Positions 45,018 to 53,563 of a stretch of DNA of 64,000 nucleotides are shown piece after piece. The DNA lies in the NCBI RefSeq assembly GCF_000812025.2, contig NZ_JWJE02000005.1, positions 1-64,000 on the forward strand, in the 5' to 3' direction. The notes under the pieces were generated by a model. The model saw only the letters and a list, made by a program, of their open reading frames with translations, ran no database searches and had not been told where the DNA came from. Source of the DNA: Bacillus thermotolerans. GTDB taxonomy: Bacteria > Bacillota > Bacilli > Bacillales > Domibacillaceae. A program made the position numbers and the translations under genes. Positions within the stretch are counted from its first letter, which is position 1. Every line of letters starts with the position of its first letter.

Positions 45018-46679
45018 TTACGATTGGCTGGCTTCTGACTGTCTCTTCTTTCGTTGGCTGACCGATAAAACCTCTGGATTCGTTACTACTTCAATCACAG
45101 ACGGACGTCCGCTCCGTCTCGCCCTCTCCAGTGCTGGCAAAAATCCGTCATTCGCCGTCACACTCTCTCCATAGCAACCAAACAATTCGGCTATTTGAGC
45201 GAAAGAAGGGTTGGATAGCTCTGTACCGATTGTCCTTCCTGGAAAGTGTTTTTCCTGATGAGCGCGTATCGTGCCGTACATTCCGTTATTCACAACAATA
45301 GCAATTACAGGTAATTGTGCACGAACAGCCGTTTCCAGCTCCTGCATGGTCATCATAAAGCCGCCATCTCCCGAGAATGATACGACTGTTCTCTCCGGCT
45401 GAGCCGCTTTCGCTCCGATTGCTGCAGGAAGTCCATAACCCATCGCTCCTGAGGTTGGACCGATATACGTATTTTGACGATTAAACCGATAATAACGAGC
45501 CAGCCAGCCGAAGAAATTACCCGCATCACTCGTTATAATTGTATCTTCAGGAAAAGATTTTCTTATATCATACAGCAGGCCGTCCATATCTACATATTGC
45601 TCTGAACGGTCATTTGGCGGAGAAGAAAAAGCCATATACGCTTCATGCAGTTCTTTCACTGCTCTTTTCTTGTCTTGATCACTGACTGGAACAGCGCGAG
45701 ACAGCGCCTTTTGCAGGAACTGTTTTACGTCCGCTGTGATACCGAGCATAGCCGGATAGACTTTGCCAATGCTGTCGGAGCAGATATCAACTTGTATCAC
45801 TCGCGGCTTCTCTCCAAGAAGGGTATAATCCTGCGTAGTCACTTGAGAAAAGCGCGTGCCAAGAGCAACCACAAGATCAGACTGCTTGATATATTGAACG
45901 AGCCGCTGGTCTGGACCGAACCCCAGCCAGCCCGCATAATGAGAATGGTGGTTCGGGAACGCATCGAACCGGCGAAAAGAGGTGGCAACAGGCACGCTCA
46001 TCGTTTCCGCTAGCCTCATCAGCAAATCCGCCGACTTCGTCTGGGTCACGCCGCCGCCCGCAATGATCACGGGACGCTTAGCTCCCCTTATCTCTAGAAG
46101 CGTCTGCCGGACAGCTTCTTCCGATGACTCGGCTGCTTGCTCGCGTAGCACCGGTTGCTCTACATAGTCAGCGACATCCTCAAGCATATCATGCGGTAGT
46201 GAGACGACAACCGGGCCAGGACGGCCGGAACGTGCCATATAGAATGCCCTGTGAAGCAGCTCAGAAATTCGATCTGCCGAGTCAATCTCTATTGCCCATT
46301 TGCACAGGTGGCTGAAGTAAGCTGAAAAATCTACCTCCTGGAATGCTTCCCTCCCTTTAAAGGGCCGCTCTACCTGGCCAATAAGGGCAACGAGCGGCGT
46401 AGAATCCTGCATGGCTGTATGCAGGCCAATAGAAAGATTAGCTGCTCCCGGCCCTCTTGTCGCCATGCATACGCCTACTTCGCCAGAAGCCTTCGCGTAG
46501 GCCTCGGCCATAAAGGAAGCTCCTCCTTCGTGTCGTGTAGAAATAAGCTGAATGGAAGGGTGTTCATAAAGAGCATCAATTACTCCCAAATAACTCTCAC
46601 CCGGTACGCAAAATGCTTTCCTCACTTTTTCCTTCTCCATTACTTTAACAACAATTTGGCCTCCAGATAATTTCACCAT
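45018..46679 (-). CDS. Thiamine-diphosphate-dependent enzyme (acetolactate synthase-like)
   Basis: A 553-residue enzyme with the three TPP-enzyme domains. Glu51 in RHEGGASFMAEAY is the ThDP-activating glutamate; the C-domain ThDP/Mg site is GDGGFMMTMQELE (437-449) with NN at 464-465. Named by similarity it would be an acetolactate synthase large subunit, but no small subunit is present. It neighbours an aminotransferase, an aldehyde dehydrogenase and glutarate hydroxylase. A 2-oxo-acid decarboxylase, for example acting on 2-oxoadipate, fits the context better. A terminator separates it from the aldehyde dehydrogenase. Confidence 0.82.
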   Translation of the reverse strand: MVKLSGGQIVVKVMEKEKVRKAFCVPGESYLGVIDALYEHPSIQLISTRHEGGASFMAEAYAKASGEVGVCMATRGPGAANLSIGLHTAMQDSTPLVALIGQVERPFKGREAFQEVDFSAYFSHLCKWAIEIDSADRISELLHRAFYMARSGRPGPVVVSLPHDMLEDVADYVEQPVLREQAAESSEEAVRQTLLEIRGAKRPVIIAGGGVTQTKSADLLMRLAETMSVPVATSFRRFDAFPNHHSHYAGWLGFGPDQRLVQYIKQSDLVVALGTRFSQVTTQDYTLLGEKPRVIQVDICSDSIGKVYPAMLGITADVKQFLQKALSRAVPVSDQDKKRAVKELHEAYMAFSSPPNDRSEQYVDMDGLLYDIRKSFPEDTIITSDAGNFFGWLARYYRFNRQNTYIGPTSGAMGYGLPAAIGAKAAQPERTVVSFSGDGGFMMTMQELETAVRAQLPVIAIVVNNGMYGTIRAHQEKHFPGRTIGTELSNPSFAQIAELFGCYGESVTANDGFLPALERARRSGRPSVIEVVTNPEVLSVSQRKKRQSEASQS

Positions 46680-46730
46680 CTCGATCCCTGCTTTCTGCTT
46701 TTAAAATACATAAACAGCTCAACGACCTGC

Positions 46731-46782
46731 TAAAAAAATAAGCAGAAATGCATGCTCACATAGCTGCGAGGCACTTCTGCTT
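46731..46782 (-). terminator. Terminator after the aldehyde dehydrogenase gene
   Basis: AAGCAGAAATGC (46740-46751) pairs with 46771-46782 with one mismatch. On the minus strand it is followed by ATTTTTTT. Confidence 0.8.
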
Positions 46783-46812
46783 GCGCATGGCATATCTCTT
46801 TCTCAAAATAGA

Positions 46813-48315
46813 TTAATAATTATCGATTTGTGCCCGCTGGATTTTTCCGCTGTAATCCACATATACAGATTTCCACTCCGTATACACATCAAGCGATGCA
46901 ACCCCTGAGTCTCTGTGTCCATTGCCCGTTCCTTTCGTACCACCAAATGGCAGGTGAATCTCTGCTCCTGTTGTCCCGGCATTAATGTATACGATCCCTG
47001 TATCTAAGTCTCTCATGGCTTGGAAAGCTCGGTTTATATCACCGGTGAAAATGGAGCTTGATAAGCCAAATTCCACGCTATTATTTACTTCGATCGCTTC
47101 TTCTAGACTTTTCACCGGGATGATGCATGTAACCGGGCCAAAAATCTCTTCCTGGGCAATCCGCATATCTGATTTCACGTCTGTAAATAAAGTTGGTGCA
47201 TAGAAGTTTCCACGCCCTAACTCATTTTCAGTAACAATCTCACCGCCTTTTAACAGCTTAGCCCCTTCCTCTTTGCCAATCCGCACATATTCATGAATTT
47301 TCTTAAGGGATGATTGATTAATAACAGGCCCCACATCCACTGATTCATCTAATCCGTCACCGAGCTTAAGTGTTTCCATTCGTTTTAATAGCTTTTCCTC
47401 CAGCTCTTCTTTAACAGATTCATGAACGATGATCCGGCTGCAGGCTGTACAGCGCTGGCCGCTCGTACCAAAGGCACTCCACACGATGCCGTCTACAGCT
47501 AAGTCAAGGTCTGCATCCTCCAAGACCGTCACAGCATTCTTCCCGCCCATTTCAAGAGAAGTCCGCTTCAGAAGCTCGCCTGCGCGCCCATTAATTTGTT
47601 TGCCGACTTCATTCGAACCTGTAAAGGAAACAATGTCGATGTCCGGATGCTCCACGATGGCATTGCCTACCTCACTCCCCGAACCATGTACAAGGTTCAC
47701 CAGTCCCTTTGGCAATCCAGCTGCTTCGTAAATCTTTACAAACTCGCCAGCCAAGAATGGTGTTTCAGAGGCTGGCTTCCACACGACTGCATTTCCCGTC
47801 ACAAGAGCAGGCAGTGATTTCCACGAGGCGATAGCAATAGGAAAGTTCCACGGCGTAATCAGGCCAGCAATGCCGACAGGTACCCGGACGCTCATCGCAA
47901 ATTTATTGCGCAGCTCCGATGGCACCGTGTCACCGAACATGCGGCGGCCTTCACCCGCCATATAAAAGGCCATATCAATCGCTTCCTGCACTTCCCCTCT
48001 CGCTTCAGCGATCACTTTCCCCATTTCTTTCGTTAATACTTGGGCGAGCTCTTCCTTTCTCTCCTTAAGCAGCCCTGCTACTTTATAAATATAATCTGCA
48101 CGTTCAGGGGCAGGTACGAGCCTCCATTCTTTTTGCGCCCTTTTGGCTGCTTGCACTGCTCTGTCCACATCTGCTTTCGTAGAAGCTGCCACTTCTCCCA
48201 GCACTTCTCCATTGGCTGGGTTGATATTTTTGATGAACTTTCCTGATTCAGATTCCACCCATTCACCATTGATAAAGTTCAAATACTTTTTCACTCGCAC
48301 AGATTGTTTGCTCAT
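46813..48315 (-). CDS. Aldehyde dehydrogenase, probable semialdehyde dehydrogenase
   Basis: The 500-residue NAD(P)-dependent enzyme has PWNF (Asn157), LEMGGKN (Glu255) and GQRC (catalytic Cys289). The C-terminal pattern GHRDSGVASLDVYTEW and QRAQID recalls the ALDH7/AASA-dehydrogenase-type tail. In this cluster glutarate semialdehyde or 5-aminopentanal is a reasonable substrate. ATG overlaps the aminotransferase stop by four bases (ATGA), so the two are translated together. Confidence 0.85.
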   Translation of the reverse strand: MSKQSVRVKKYLNFINGEWVESESGKFIKNINPANGEVLGEVAASTKADVDRAVQAAKRAQKEWRLVPAPERADYIYKVAGLLKERKEELAQVLTKEMGKVIAEARGEVQEAIDMAFYMAGEGRRMFGDTVPSELRNKFAMSVRVPVGIAGLITPWNFPIAIASWKSLPALVTGNAVVWKPASETPFLAGEFVKIYEAAGLPKGLVNLVHGSGSEVGNAIVEHPDIDIVSFTGSNEVGKQINGRAGELLKRTSLEMGGKNAVTVLEDADLDLAVDGIVWSAFGTSGQRCTACSRIIVHESVKEELEEKLLKRMETLKLGDGLDESVDVGPVINQSSLKKIHEYVRIGKEEGAKLLKGGEIVTENELGRGNFYAPTLFTDVKSDMRIAQEEIFGPVTCIIPVKSLEEAIEVNNSVEFGLSSSIFTGDINRAFQAMRDLDTGIVYINAGTTGAEIHLPFGGTKGTGNGHRDSGVASLDVYTEWKSVYVDYSGKIQRAQIDNY

Positions 48316-49505
48316 ATTGATTTCTCCTCTCTGTTTTTATTAATTACCAGCTCTTTTTTCATGCGATGAATGGCTTCCTTGAGGCGATCAGTCGGCACCG
48401 ACAAGGAAATGCGGAAGTAACCTTCCCCCGACTCTCCAAAAGCAGTACCTGGAGTGACAATAACTCCCGTTTTCTCTAAGACGCTGTCAGCAAATGCTGC
48501 TGAGGTATAACCTTCCGGCACAGATGCCCACACAAAGAAAGTTCCGCGGGCTGCTTTTGCTTTTATTCCAATGGATCTCAATGCAGCTACCATTGCTTGC
48601 ATCCGCTCTTCGTAAACAGCATTGCTTGCTTGTACACAATCCTGATTGCCCGTTAATGCATAAGCTGCTGCCTTCTGAATAGGTGTAAACTGGCCGGTGT
48701 CTGTATTACTCTTATAAATGGATAAGGCCTTAATCACTTCTTTATTGCCGACCGCATAGCCAATTCTCCAGCCAGTCATGCTGTATGTCTTCGATAAAGA
48801 GCCAAACTCTACAGCTGCCTCCTTCGCTCCTTCCGCCTGAAGGATGCTAGGCGCTTTATATTCTCCAAAAGTGACCATATTGTAAGCGGCATCGTGGGCA
48901 ATAACAATCTCATGCTGCTTGGCAAAGGAAACAGCTTCATCGAAAAACGCCTTTTCTACTGTGGCGGATGTAGGATTTCCCGGGTAATTAAGGAGCAGAA
49001 GCTTGGCCTGACTGGCAATCCCGAGGGGAATCTCCTGAAGCTGGGGCTCAAAGTTGTTTTCCTCTAACAGCGGCATCTTGTACAACCGGCCGCCTGCCAA
49101 TGAAATAGCCATTCGATAAGGAGGGTAGCCGGGATCCGGAGCGAGCACAATTTCACCCGGGTCAATTACTGTGGGAACTAAATGGGCCAACCCTTCCTTT
49201 GAACCGATTAGCATCAAGACTTCTGTATCAGGATCTAAGTCAACATCAAATTGCCGTTTATAAAAGTCAGCCACCGCTTGTCTAAATTCAGAGCATCCAT
49301 TAAAACTTGGGTATTTAAAATTCTCTGGATATGCCATCTCGTCTATGAGCTTTTCTACAATGTGCCTCGGTGTCGGCAAGTCTGGATCCCCTATTCCTAA
49401 GTCAATCACATCCACCCCCTCTTGCTGCATCTTCTCTTTCTTTTTCTTAAACTCAGCAAACATGTAAGGCGGAATTTGAGCAATTCTTTGCGATCGATAA
49501 CGCAT
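48312..49505 (-). CDS. Class I/II pyridoxal-phosphate aminotransferase
   Basis: The 397-residue enzyme has fold-type I features: GIGDPDLPTP near the N-terminus, NYPGNPTSA for PLP binding, SLSKTYSMTGWRIGY with the PLP lysine at 239, and RISLS near the C-terminus for the substrate carboxylate. The overall pattern resembles LL-diaminopimelate aminotransferase-type enzymes. These families act on alpha-amino groups, not omega, which constrains the pathway. It heads a two-gene unit with the aldehyde dehydrogenase. Confidence 0.85.
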   Translation of the reverse strand: MRYRSQRIAQIPPYMFAEFKKKKEKMQQEGVDVIDLGIGDPDLPTPRHIVEKLIDEMAYPENFKYPSFNGCSEFRQAVADFYKRQFDVDLDPDTEVLMLIGSKEGLAHLVPTVIDPGEIVLAPDPGYPPYRMAISLAGGRLYKMPLLEENNFEPQLQEIPLGIASQAKLLLLNYPGNPTSATVEKAFFDEAVSFAKQHEIVIAHDAAYNMVTFGEYKAPSILQAEGAKEAAVEFGSLSKTYSMTGWRIGYAVGNKEVIKALSIYKSNTDTGQFTPIQKAAAYALTGNQDCVQASNAVYEERMQAMVAALRSIGIKAKAARGTFFVWASVPEGYTSAAFADSVLEKTGVIVTPGTAFGESGEGYFRISLSVPTDRLKEAIHRMKKELVINKNREEKSI

Positions 49506-49837
49506 GGCCTAGCACACCACCTTATACTATTCTCAATATTCAGAAACAAATCACTTGATATTCTTACTGTAACTTCTCTCACTTTTATAAACTATGGGCT
49601 TTTTATACAAAAATGACTGGAAAATAACTAGGATTATCCATACAGTTTTCACAAAGGCTAGCTATGGAAGCAGAAGAGGCGAAATGCTATCAGCTCATGA
49701 ACTCCCATCTATTCAATAAAAGGGTATTCAGCTAATTGCTGTTGCTGCTATAAGCTGCTTCTGAATATCATACATGCACCGTCTAAGCCCGCGTGAAGAA
49801 GGCTACGGAGGAAAGAGGCAGCTGCTACCGAAGGATA
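49506..49837. other. Intergenic region between csiD terminator and aminotransferase
   Basis: It should contain the aminotransferase promoter. A plausible minus-strand -10 TATAAA at about 49590 lies 15-17 bases after TTTTTGTAT, which includes the half-site TTGTAT of the putative GntR operator. No ORF longer than 15 codons with a ribosome site was seen. Confidence 0.4.
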
Positions 49838-49870
49838 TAAAAAAGAAGCAGGATAGTACCTGCTTCTTTC
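49838..49870 (-). terminator. csiD terminator
   Basis: AAAGAAGCAGG (49842-49852) pairs with CCTGCTTCTTT (49859-49869), with T6 following on the minus strand. Confidence 0.88.
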
Positions 49871-49885
49871 AGGGTGTTCTATAGG

Positions 49886-50830
49886 TTAAATGCTCGCAAA
49901 GCATCCGCGCTGGCGAAGCAATTCACGATCTAAGTCAGGGTTTACCTCAAATGCTGCACGTCCATGAAGCCAGAATAGATTATTCAGCATAACAAGATCG
50001 CCAACTGGAAGTTCCAGTTCAATCACGCTCTTATCATTCTCCATAGAGTCAGACAGCTCTTTTAAGTATTTTGCCTGATCAATTGTTTCTGGATAAGCAA
50101 ACTGGTCGATAAAACAGATGCAAGGCTTGTCATTTACCTTGAAGAAAGTCGTACGCTCAATTTCCTGGCCAACATTTTTGCTGCTTGGCGCTTTATACGT
50201 AAATTTGTAGTTGGCCAGCGGATGAGTAGAGAACTTCTCCAGTTCTGCCCAATCATCTAAGTGAAGAAGGCGAGATTCTCCGCCTTTGGCGTTTTCTTCT
50301 TTCATTTTCATCATTAATAACCAATCTGTCGGCTCATCAACGAATGTACCGTCTGTGTGAAGAGTAAACCGGCGATACGCTTGGCGAAGGTAAGAGTCGC
50401 TATTGTCTGTGTGTGCAACGGTAAAGCGCGCATAATACTTGCCTGTCATCGCGTCAAAGTTCGGCGTGCCTACAATATGGCTTAAAGCAGTCGAGAAGAT
50501 AACATAATCGTCTGTATCAAGCGATTCATCCCGCAGACCGATTGTAAAACCGCCAGACTCACGATCTTGGATAATGCCTCTTAATACATCTTGAAGGTCC
50601 TCTCCTGCCAGCTGTAATAAGTAATAAGCAACGATACGTCTAGCATAAGGTGTATACTCTAAATGCTGTACAGATATGTCTTCCGCTTTAATCTTGGCAA
50701 AGAAGTCTCTGATAACTTGGCGGTCAAGCTCGAGGTGATAAAGACGGTCACTTTGCGGATGAGGCTTCACCTCGTATCCTGCTGTTTTGCGAATAAACTT
50801 TTTCTCTTCGTTTGCTACTGTACTCATCAT
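49886..50830 (-). CDS. glaH: Glutarate 2-hydroxylase (CsiD/GlaH)
   Basis: The 314-residue protein is a Fe(II)/2-oxoglutarate dioxygenase of the CsiD type. The iron ligands are His158 and Asp160 (TLHTDGT) and His289 (NNLFWLHGRAAF); the 2-oxoglutarate-binding Arg is in DRELLRQRG. The reaction is glutarate + 2-oxoglutarate + O2 to L-2-hydroxyglutarate + succinate + CO2. The ATG follows AGGAGGAATGA (a second ATG is adjacent). It has its own promoter and a structured leader with an intrinsic terminator. The L-2-hydroxyglutarate oxidase gene is two genes upstream. Confidence 0.93.
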   Translation of the reverse strand: MMSTVANEEKKFIRKTAGYEVKPHPQSDRLYHLELDRQVIRDFFAKIKAEDISVQHLEYTPYARRIVAYYLLQLAGEDLQDVLRGIIQDRESGGFTIGLRDESLDTDDYVIFSTALSHIVGTPNFDAMTGKYYARFTVAHTDNSDSYLRQAYRRFTLHTDGTFVDEPTDWLLMMKMKEENAKGGESRLLHLDDWAELEKFSTHPLANYKFTYKAPSSKNVGQEIERTTFFKVNDKPCICFIDQFAYPETIDQAKYLKELSDSMENDKSVIELELPVGDLVMLNNLFWLHGRAAFEVNPDLDRELLRQRGCFASI

Positions 50831-51071
50831 TCATTCCTCCTATATGGATAAAAATTATGGATTTGTTCGGTCGGAAAACACAAAAAGCCAGTTTACACCT
50901 ATTGCGTACAAGGTTGTAAACTGGCTATATTTACGTTCCTGCTTCATGGAATTGAAGTCACGGTAAATATTTCAGTCTCATATTTGGTTTTCCGCTCAAA
51001 CAATTTTGTATAGAGATATTTGCGATTTTGAAACGGCGTGTTCCAAAAGGCAAATACTTATTTCATATGTT
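50831..51071 (-). promoter_or_regulatory. Structured csiD leader with intrinsic terminator, candidate riboswitch or attenuator
   Basis: Three helices are visible on the minus strand. The first is a 7+9-bp hairpin (51017-51023 with 51050-51056; 51026-51034 with 51040-51048). The second is an 8-bp stem ATATTTAC/GTAAATAT (50963-50970 with 50927-50934) enclosing a CTTCA/TGAAG hairpin (50953-50957 with 50942-50946) across an asymmetric internal loop. The third is a 12-bp stem at 50886-50926 followed by TTTTTGTGTTT. The GTAAA of the second stem could alternatively pair with TTTAC in the terminator arm. Confidence 0.6.
50880..50926 (-). terminator. Intrinsic terminator in the csiD leader
   Basis: AGCCAGTTTACA pairs perfectly with TGTAAACTGGCT (12 bp), followed by TTTTTGTG on the minus strand. 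It ends 50 bases before the csiD start and lies downstream of the csiD promoter. Confidence 0.8.
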
Positions 51072-51077
51072 ATTAAC

Positions 51078-51106
51078 AGTATATTCTGTTATCATAAAAT
51101 TGTCAA
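51078..51106 (-). promoter_or_regulatory. Consensus sigma-A promoter of csiD with overlapping palindrome
   Basis: TTGACA-N17-TATACT on the minus strand is nearly ideal. TAACAG and CTGTTA form an inverted repeat with a 6-base centre over the -10 region (about 51073-51090), a likely operator. Confidence 0.82.
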
Positions 51107-51115
51107 TATTTTTAA

Positions 51116-51445
51116 TTACTTTTCTTCTTTTTTTGCTACCTGCTGATAATGAAGATGCAAATCATTTAATGCAGCGGCTAATGCATTGGCTGCTTTCCCT
51201 TTGTAAAATTGCTGAAGGGCTTGAAGGGGTTCCTCTATCCCGTCCTTTAAACTAATTCCCTTTAGAAGGTTTCCGATAAATTCCCGCCCATGTTGGGTCG
51301 CCAATGTACAGGAGGCTTCTATAATAACTCCGTATTTCACATCCACCTCGGCTGTAATCGTTAATGTGTCAAATACGCTTTTCGCTGCCATTCCTTGTGG
51401 CAAACGAGCATGGCCTGCGATGAACATCACTCTTGAATTGACCAT
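51116..51445 (-). CDS. DUF3870-domain protein
   Basis: The 109-residue protein has the DUF3870 pattern: FIAGHARLPQGMAAKSVFDT, a central GVIIEASCTLAT and a helical C-terminus. GGAGGGAG precedes the ATG. It follows the L-2-hydroxyglutarate oxidase by 18 bases. Family function is unknown; the position suggests a role in the glutarate pathway. Confidence 0.82.
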   Translation of the reverse strand: MVNSRVMFIAGHARLPQGMAAKSVFDTLTITAEVDVKYGVIIEASCTLATQHGREFIGNLLKGISLKDGIEEPLQALQQFYKGKAANALAAALNDLHLHYQQVAKKEEK

Positions 51446-51463
51446 ACAACAATCTCCCTCCGC

Positions 51464-52687
51464 TTATAAACTCGCCGCGCTTTTCGCTTCTGTTAAGTGA
51501 GGCTGATCAGCGATCTGGCGAACAATTTCTTTTCCAATTTCAATAGAAGCTGTTGCAGCTGGAGATGGGGCATTACACACATGGATGCTTCTCTCCCCGT
51601 TGATCATATGAAAGTCATCAACAAAGCCGCCATCTGATTTCAGCGCCTGAGCACGCACACCGGCGGGGCCCGGTACTAAGTCCTTCTCTTGTATTTCTGG
51701 AATTAACTCCTGCAGGCTCGCCACGAATCTGGCTTTACTGATTGAGCGCGCCATTTCTTCAAGGCCTTCACCCATGAATTTACTGGCCAGCTTCCAGAAG
51801 CCCGGGTAGCCCATCACTTCCGCGAAATCCTTCAGATCAAAGTCTGTTAGTTTATACCCTTCCCGCTTAAAGCTGAGTACGGCGTTTGGACCGGCATCTA
51901 CCTCTCCGCCGATCATGCGTGTAAAGTGTACACCAAGGAAAGGAAACTTAGGATTTGGTACAGGATAGATTAGGTTTTTAACCAGGTGTCTTCTCTCTGG
52001 CACAAGCTTGTAATATTCTCCGCGGAACGGAACAATCTTTACATCTGTTCTATAACCAGCGAGCTTTGTCACCCGGTCGCTATGGAGACCCGCACAGTTA
52101 ATCAGGAATCTGGCTTTGAACGTGCCTTTATTCGTTTCGATCGTCACACCGTCATTCAGTTCAGAGATATCTTCCGCCTTCGTGCCAAGCTGGATATCCG
52201 CTCCCTGTTTACGAATAATTTCTGCAAACTTCTCTGTTACCTGCTTGTAGTTAACAATTCCAGCTGCTTCTACTTTAATGGCCGCTTTTCCATTAACATG
52301 AGGTTCAATTTCATTCAGTTCCTCTTTGCTGATTTTTCTTATGTCTAACTGATTTTCCAACCCCCGCTTATATAAATTATCTAAAAGCGGAAGCTCCTCA
52401 TCCTTCGTAGCCACGATCACTTTCCCGCAGATATCGTGTTCAATGTCATGCTCCTGGCAAAATTGTGTCATTGATTTACTTCCTTGGCGGGCAAACCGTG
52501 CCTTATAGCTTCCTGGTTTGTAGTAAATCCCTGAATGAATGACACCGCTGTTGTGGCCTGTTTGGTGAGCAGCCAGCTCGTTTTCCTTTTCAAGCAGCAG
52601 CACCTTTGCATTCGGGTAACGTTCATACAGAGCCTTTGCCGTGGATAGACCGACAATTCCCCCTCCAATAATCGCGAAATCGTACAT
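51464..52687 (-). CDS. lhgO: L-2-hydroxyglutarate oxidase/dehydrogenase
   Basis: The 407-residue flavoprotein has an N-terminal FAD motif (IIGGGIVGLSTAKAL), the family signature HNSGVIHSGIYYKPGS and C-terminal GPAGVRAQ. It oxidises L-2-hydroxyglutarate to 2-oxoglutarate, passing electrons to quinone or oxygen. It recycles the product of the CsiD reaction and restores the co-substrate. AAAGGGGAAG precedes the ATG. It follows the GntR gene by 36 bases. Confidence 0.92.
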   Translation of the reverse strand: MYDFAIIGGGIVGLSTAKALYERYPNAKVLLLEKENELAAHQTGHNSGVIHSGIYYKPGSYKARFARQGSKSMTQFCQEHDIEHDICGKVIVATKDEELPLLDNLYKRGLENQLDIRKISKEELNEIEPHVNGKAAIKVEAAGIVNYKQVTEKFAEIIRKQGADIQLGTKAEDISELNDGVTIETNKGTFKARFLINCAGLHSDRVTKLAGYRTDVKIVPFRGEYYKLVPERRHLVKNLIYPVPNPKFPFLGVHFTRMIGGEVDAGPNAVLSFKREGYKLTDFDLKDFAEVMGYPGFWKLASKFMGEGLEEMARSISKARFVASLQELIPEIQEKDLVPGPAGVRAQALKSDGGFVDDFHMINGERSIHVCNAPSPAATASIEIGKEIVRQIADQPHLTEAKSAASL

Positions 52688-52723
52688 TTTCTCTTCCCCT
52701 TTCAGTTATGTATCTTCCTTTCG

Positions 52724-53407
52724 TCACTTGGGCATCTGCTGCCCCTTAGCGGTTTCAAGCTCAGCCATGTAAGCAATTAAATTATTCTTTGTGCGCAAAA
52801 TATGATATTCAACTGCTGCACGAAGCTCGGCAGGATCATCTCTGACAGCTGCCTCATAAATCGATCGGTGTTCCCTTTGCGTTTCGGGATAATAGTCAGC
52901 AAGCAAGCTCGGGGCAATCGGTGAAATCCCGAAGTTTTCCACTACATTCACTACTCTCTTCCATGGACATCCTTTTCTAAGAAGCTGATGAAAGCGTTCA
53001 TTAAGGGAGATATAGTAATCATTTGTCTCGTCACTCAGCTGAAGCGCTTCCATCCTTTCGACTGTTTCACGCAGCTCTTCCTTGTCTTCTTCCGTTAAAA
53101 AAGGAAGCGACTTTTCTACTGCAAGACCTTCTAAATAGGCCCTTAAGTGATAAATTTCTTCAATATCTTCCTTTGTGATCGGCGTTACAATCGCTCCTTT
53201 ATGAGGAACAATCTTAACCAAACCCTCAGACTGAAGCTGAGCCAGTGCCTCCCGAATCGGCATCCGGCTCACATTCAGCATGTTTGCCCAGTCTTCTTGA
53301 ATCAGCCTTTCTCCTTCTTCAAAGGTCCCATTCAGGATTGCCTGTCGCAAGTTTTTCGTAACGTAATTGACAACGGTTGTCTTGTCTTTTGATGGCTGAA
53401 AATTCAT
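52724..53407 (-). CDS. GntR-family (FadR/FCD subfamily) regulator of the glutarate island
   Basis: The 227-residue protein has an N-terminal winged helix (LRQAILNGTFEEGERLIQED, NVSRMPIREALAQLQSEGLV) and a helical FCD effector domain with metal-binding-type histidines (NERFHQLL, EHRSIYEA, EYHILR). Position and family match CsiR-type repressors of csiD-lhgO operons. The ATG at 53407 has TGGAGTG upstream. A sigma-A promoter and an operator-like palindrome precede it, so it probably represses itself. Confidence 0.88.
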   Translation of the reverse strand: MNFQPSKDKTTVVNYVTKNLRQAILNGTFEEGERLIQEDWANMLNVSRMPIREALAQLQSEGLVKIVPHKGAIVTPITKEDIEEIYHLRAYLEGLAVEKSLPFLTEEDKEELRETVERMEALQLSDETNDYYISLNERFHQLLRKGCPWKRVVNVVENFGISPIAPSLLADYYPETQREHRSIYEAAVRDDPAELRAAVEYHILRTKNNLIAYMAELETAKGQQMPK

Positions 53408-53436
53408 AAGCAAACACTCCAGCAACTAGCAATGTT

Positions 53437-53453
53437 TTGTATATTGGATACAA
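53437..53453 (-). promoter_or_regulatory. Putative GntR operator
   Basis: TTGTAT-N5-ATACAA is a perfect 6-bp inverted repeat directly downstream of the -10 of the regulator's own promoter. The 11-base core ATTGGATACAA recurs once at 53548-53558. Confidence 0.65.
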
Positions 53454-53455
53454 AA

Positions 53456-53484
53456 AATATACCATGCTTCAAGATCAATTGCAA
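53456..53484 (-). promoter_or_regulatory. Sigma-A promoter of the GntR-lhgO-DUF3870 operon
   Basis: TTGCAA-N17-TATATT on the minus strand, about 50 bases ahead of the GntR start, with the palindromic operator at the expected start of transcription. Confidence 0.7.
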
Positions 53485-53563
53485 CAACATTTAGAAATAT
53501 GCAATTTATCTTTTAATTTTAACTAGTATATCTTTTTTTAATCTTATAATTGGATACAATTTA

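Noticed and set aside
50831-51071. Lysine riboswitch (L-box) before csiD
   Set aside because: The characteristic AGGTGC/AAGATAGAGG and loop-E-type segments of the L-box are not seen.
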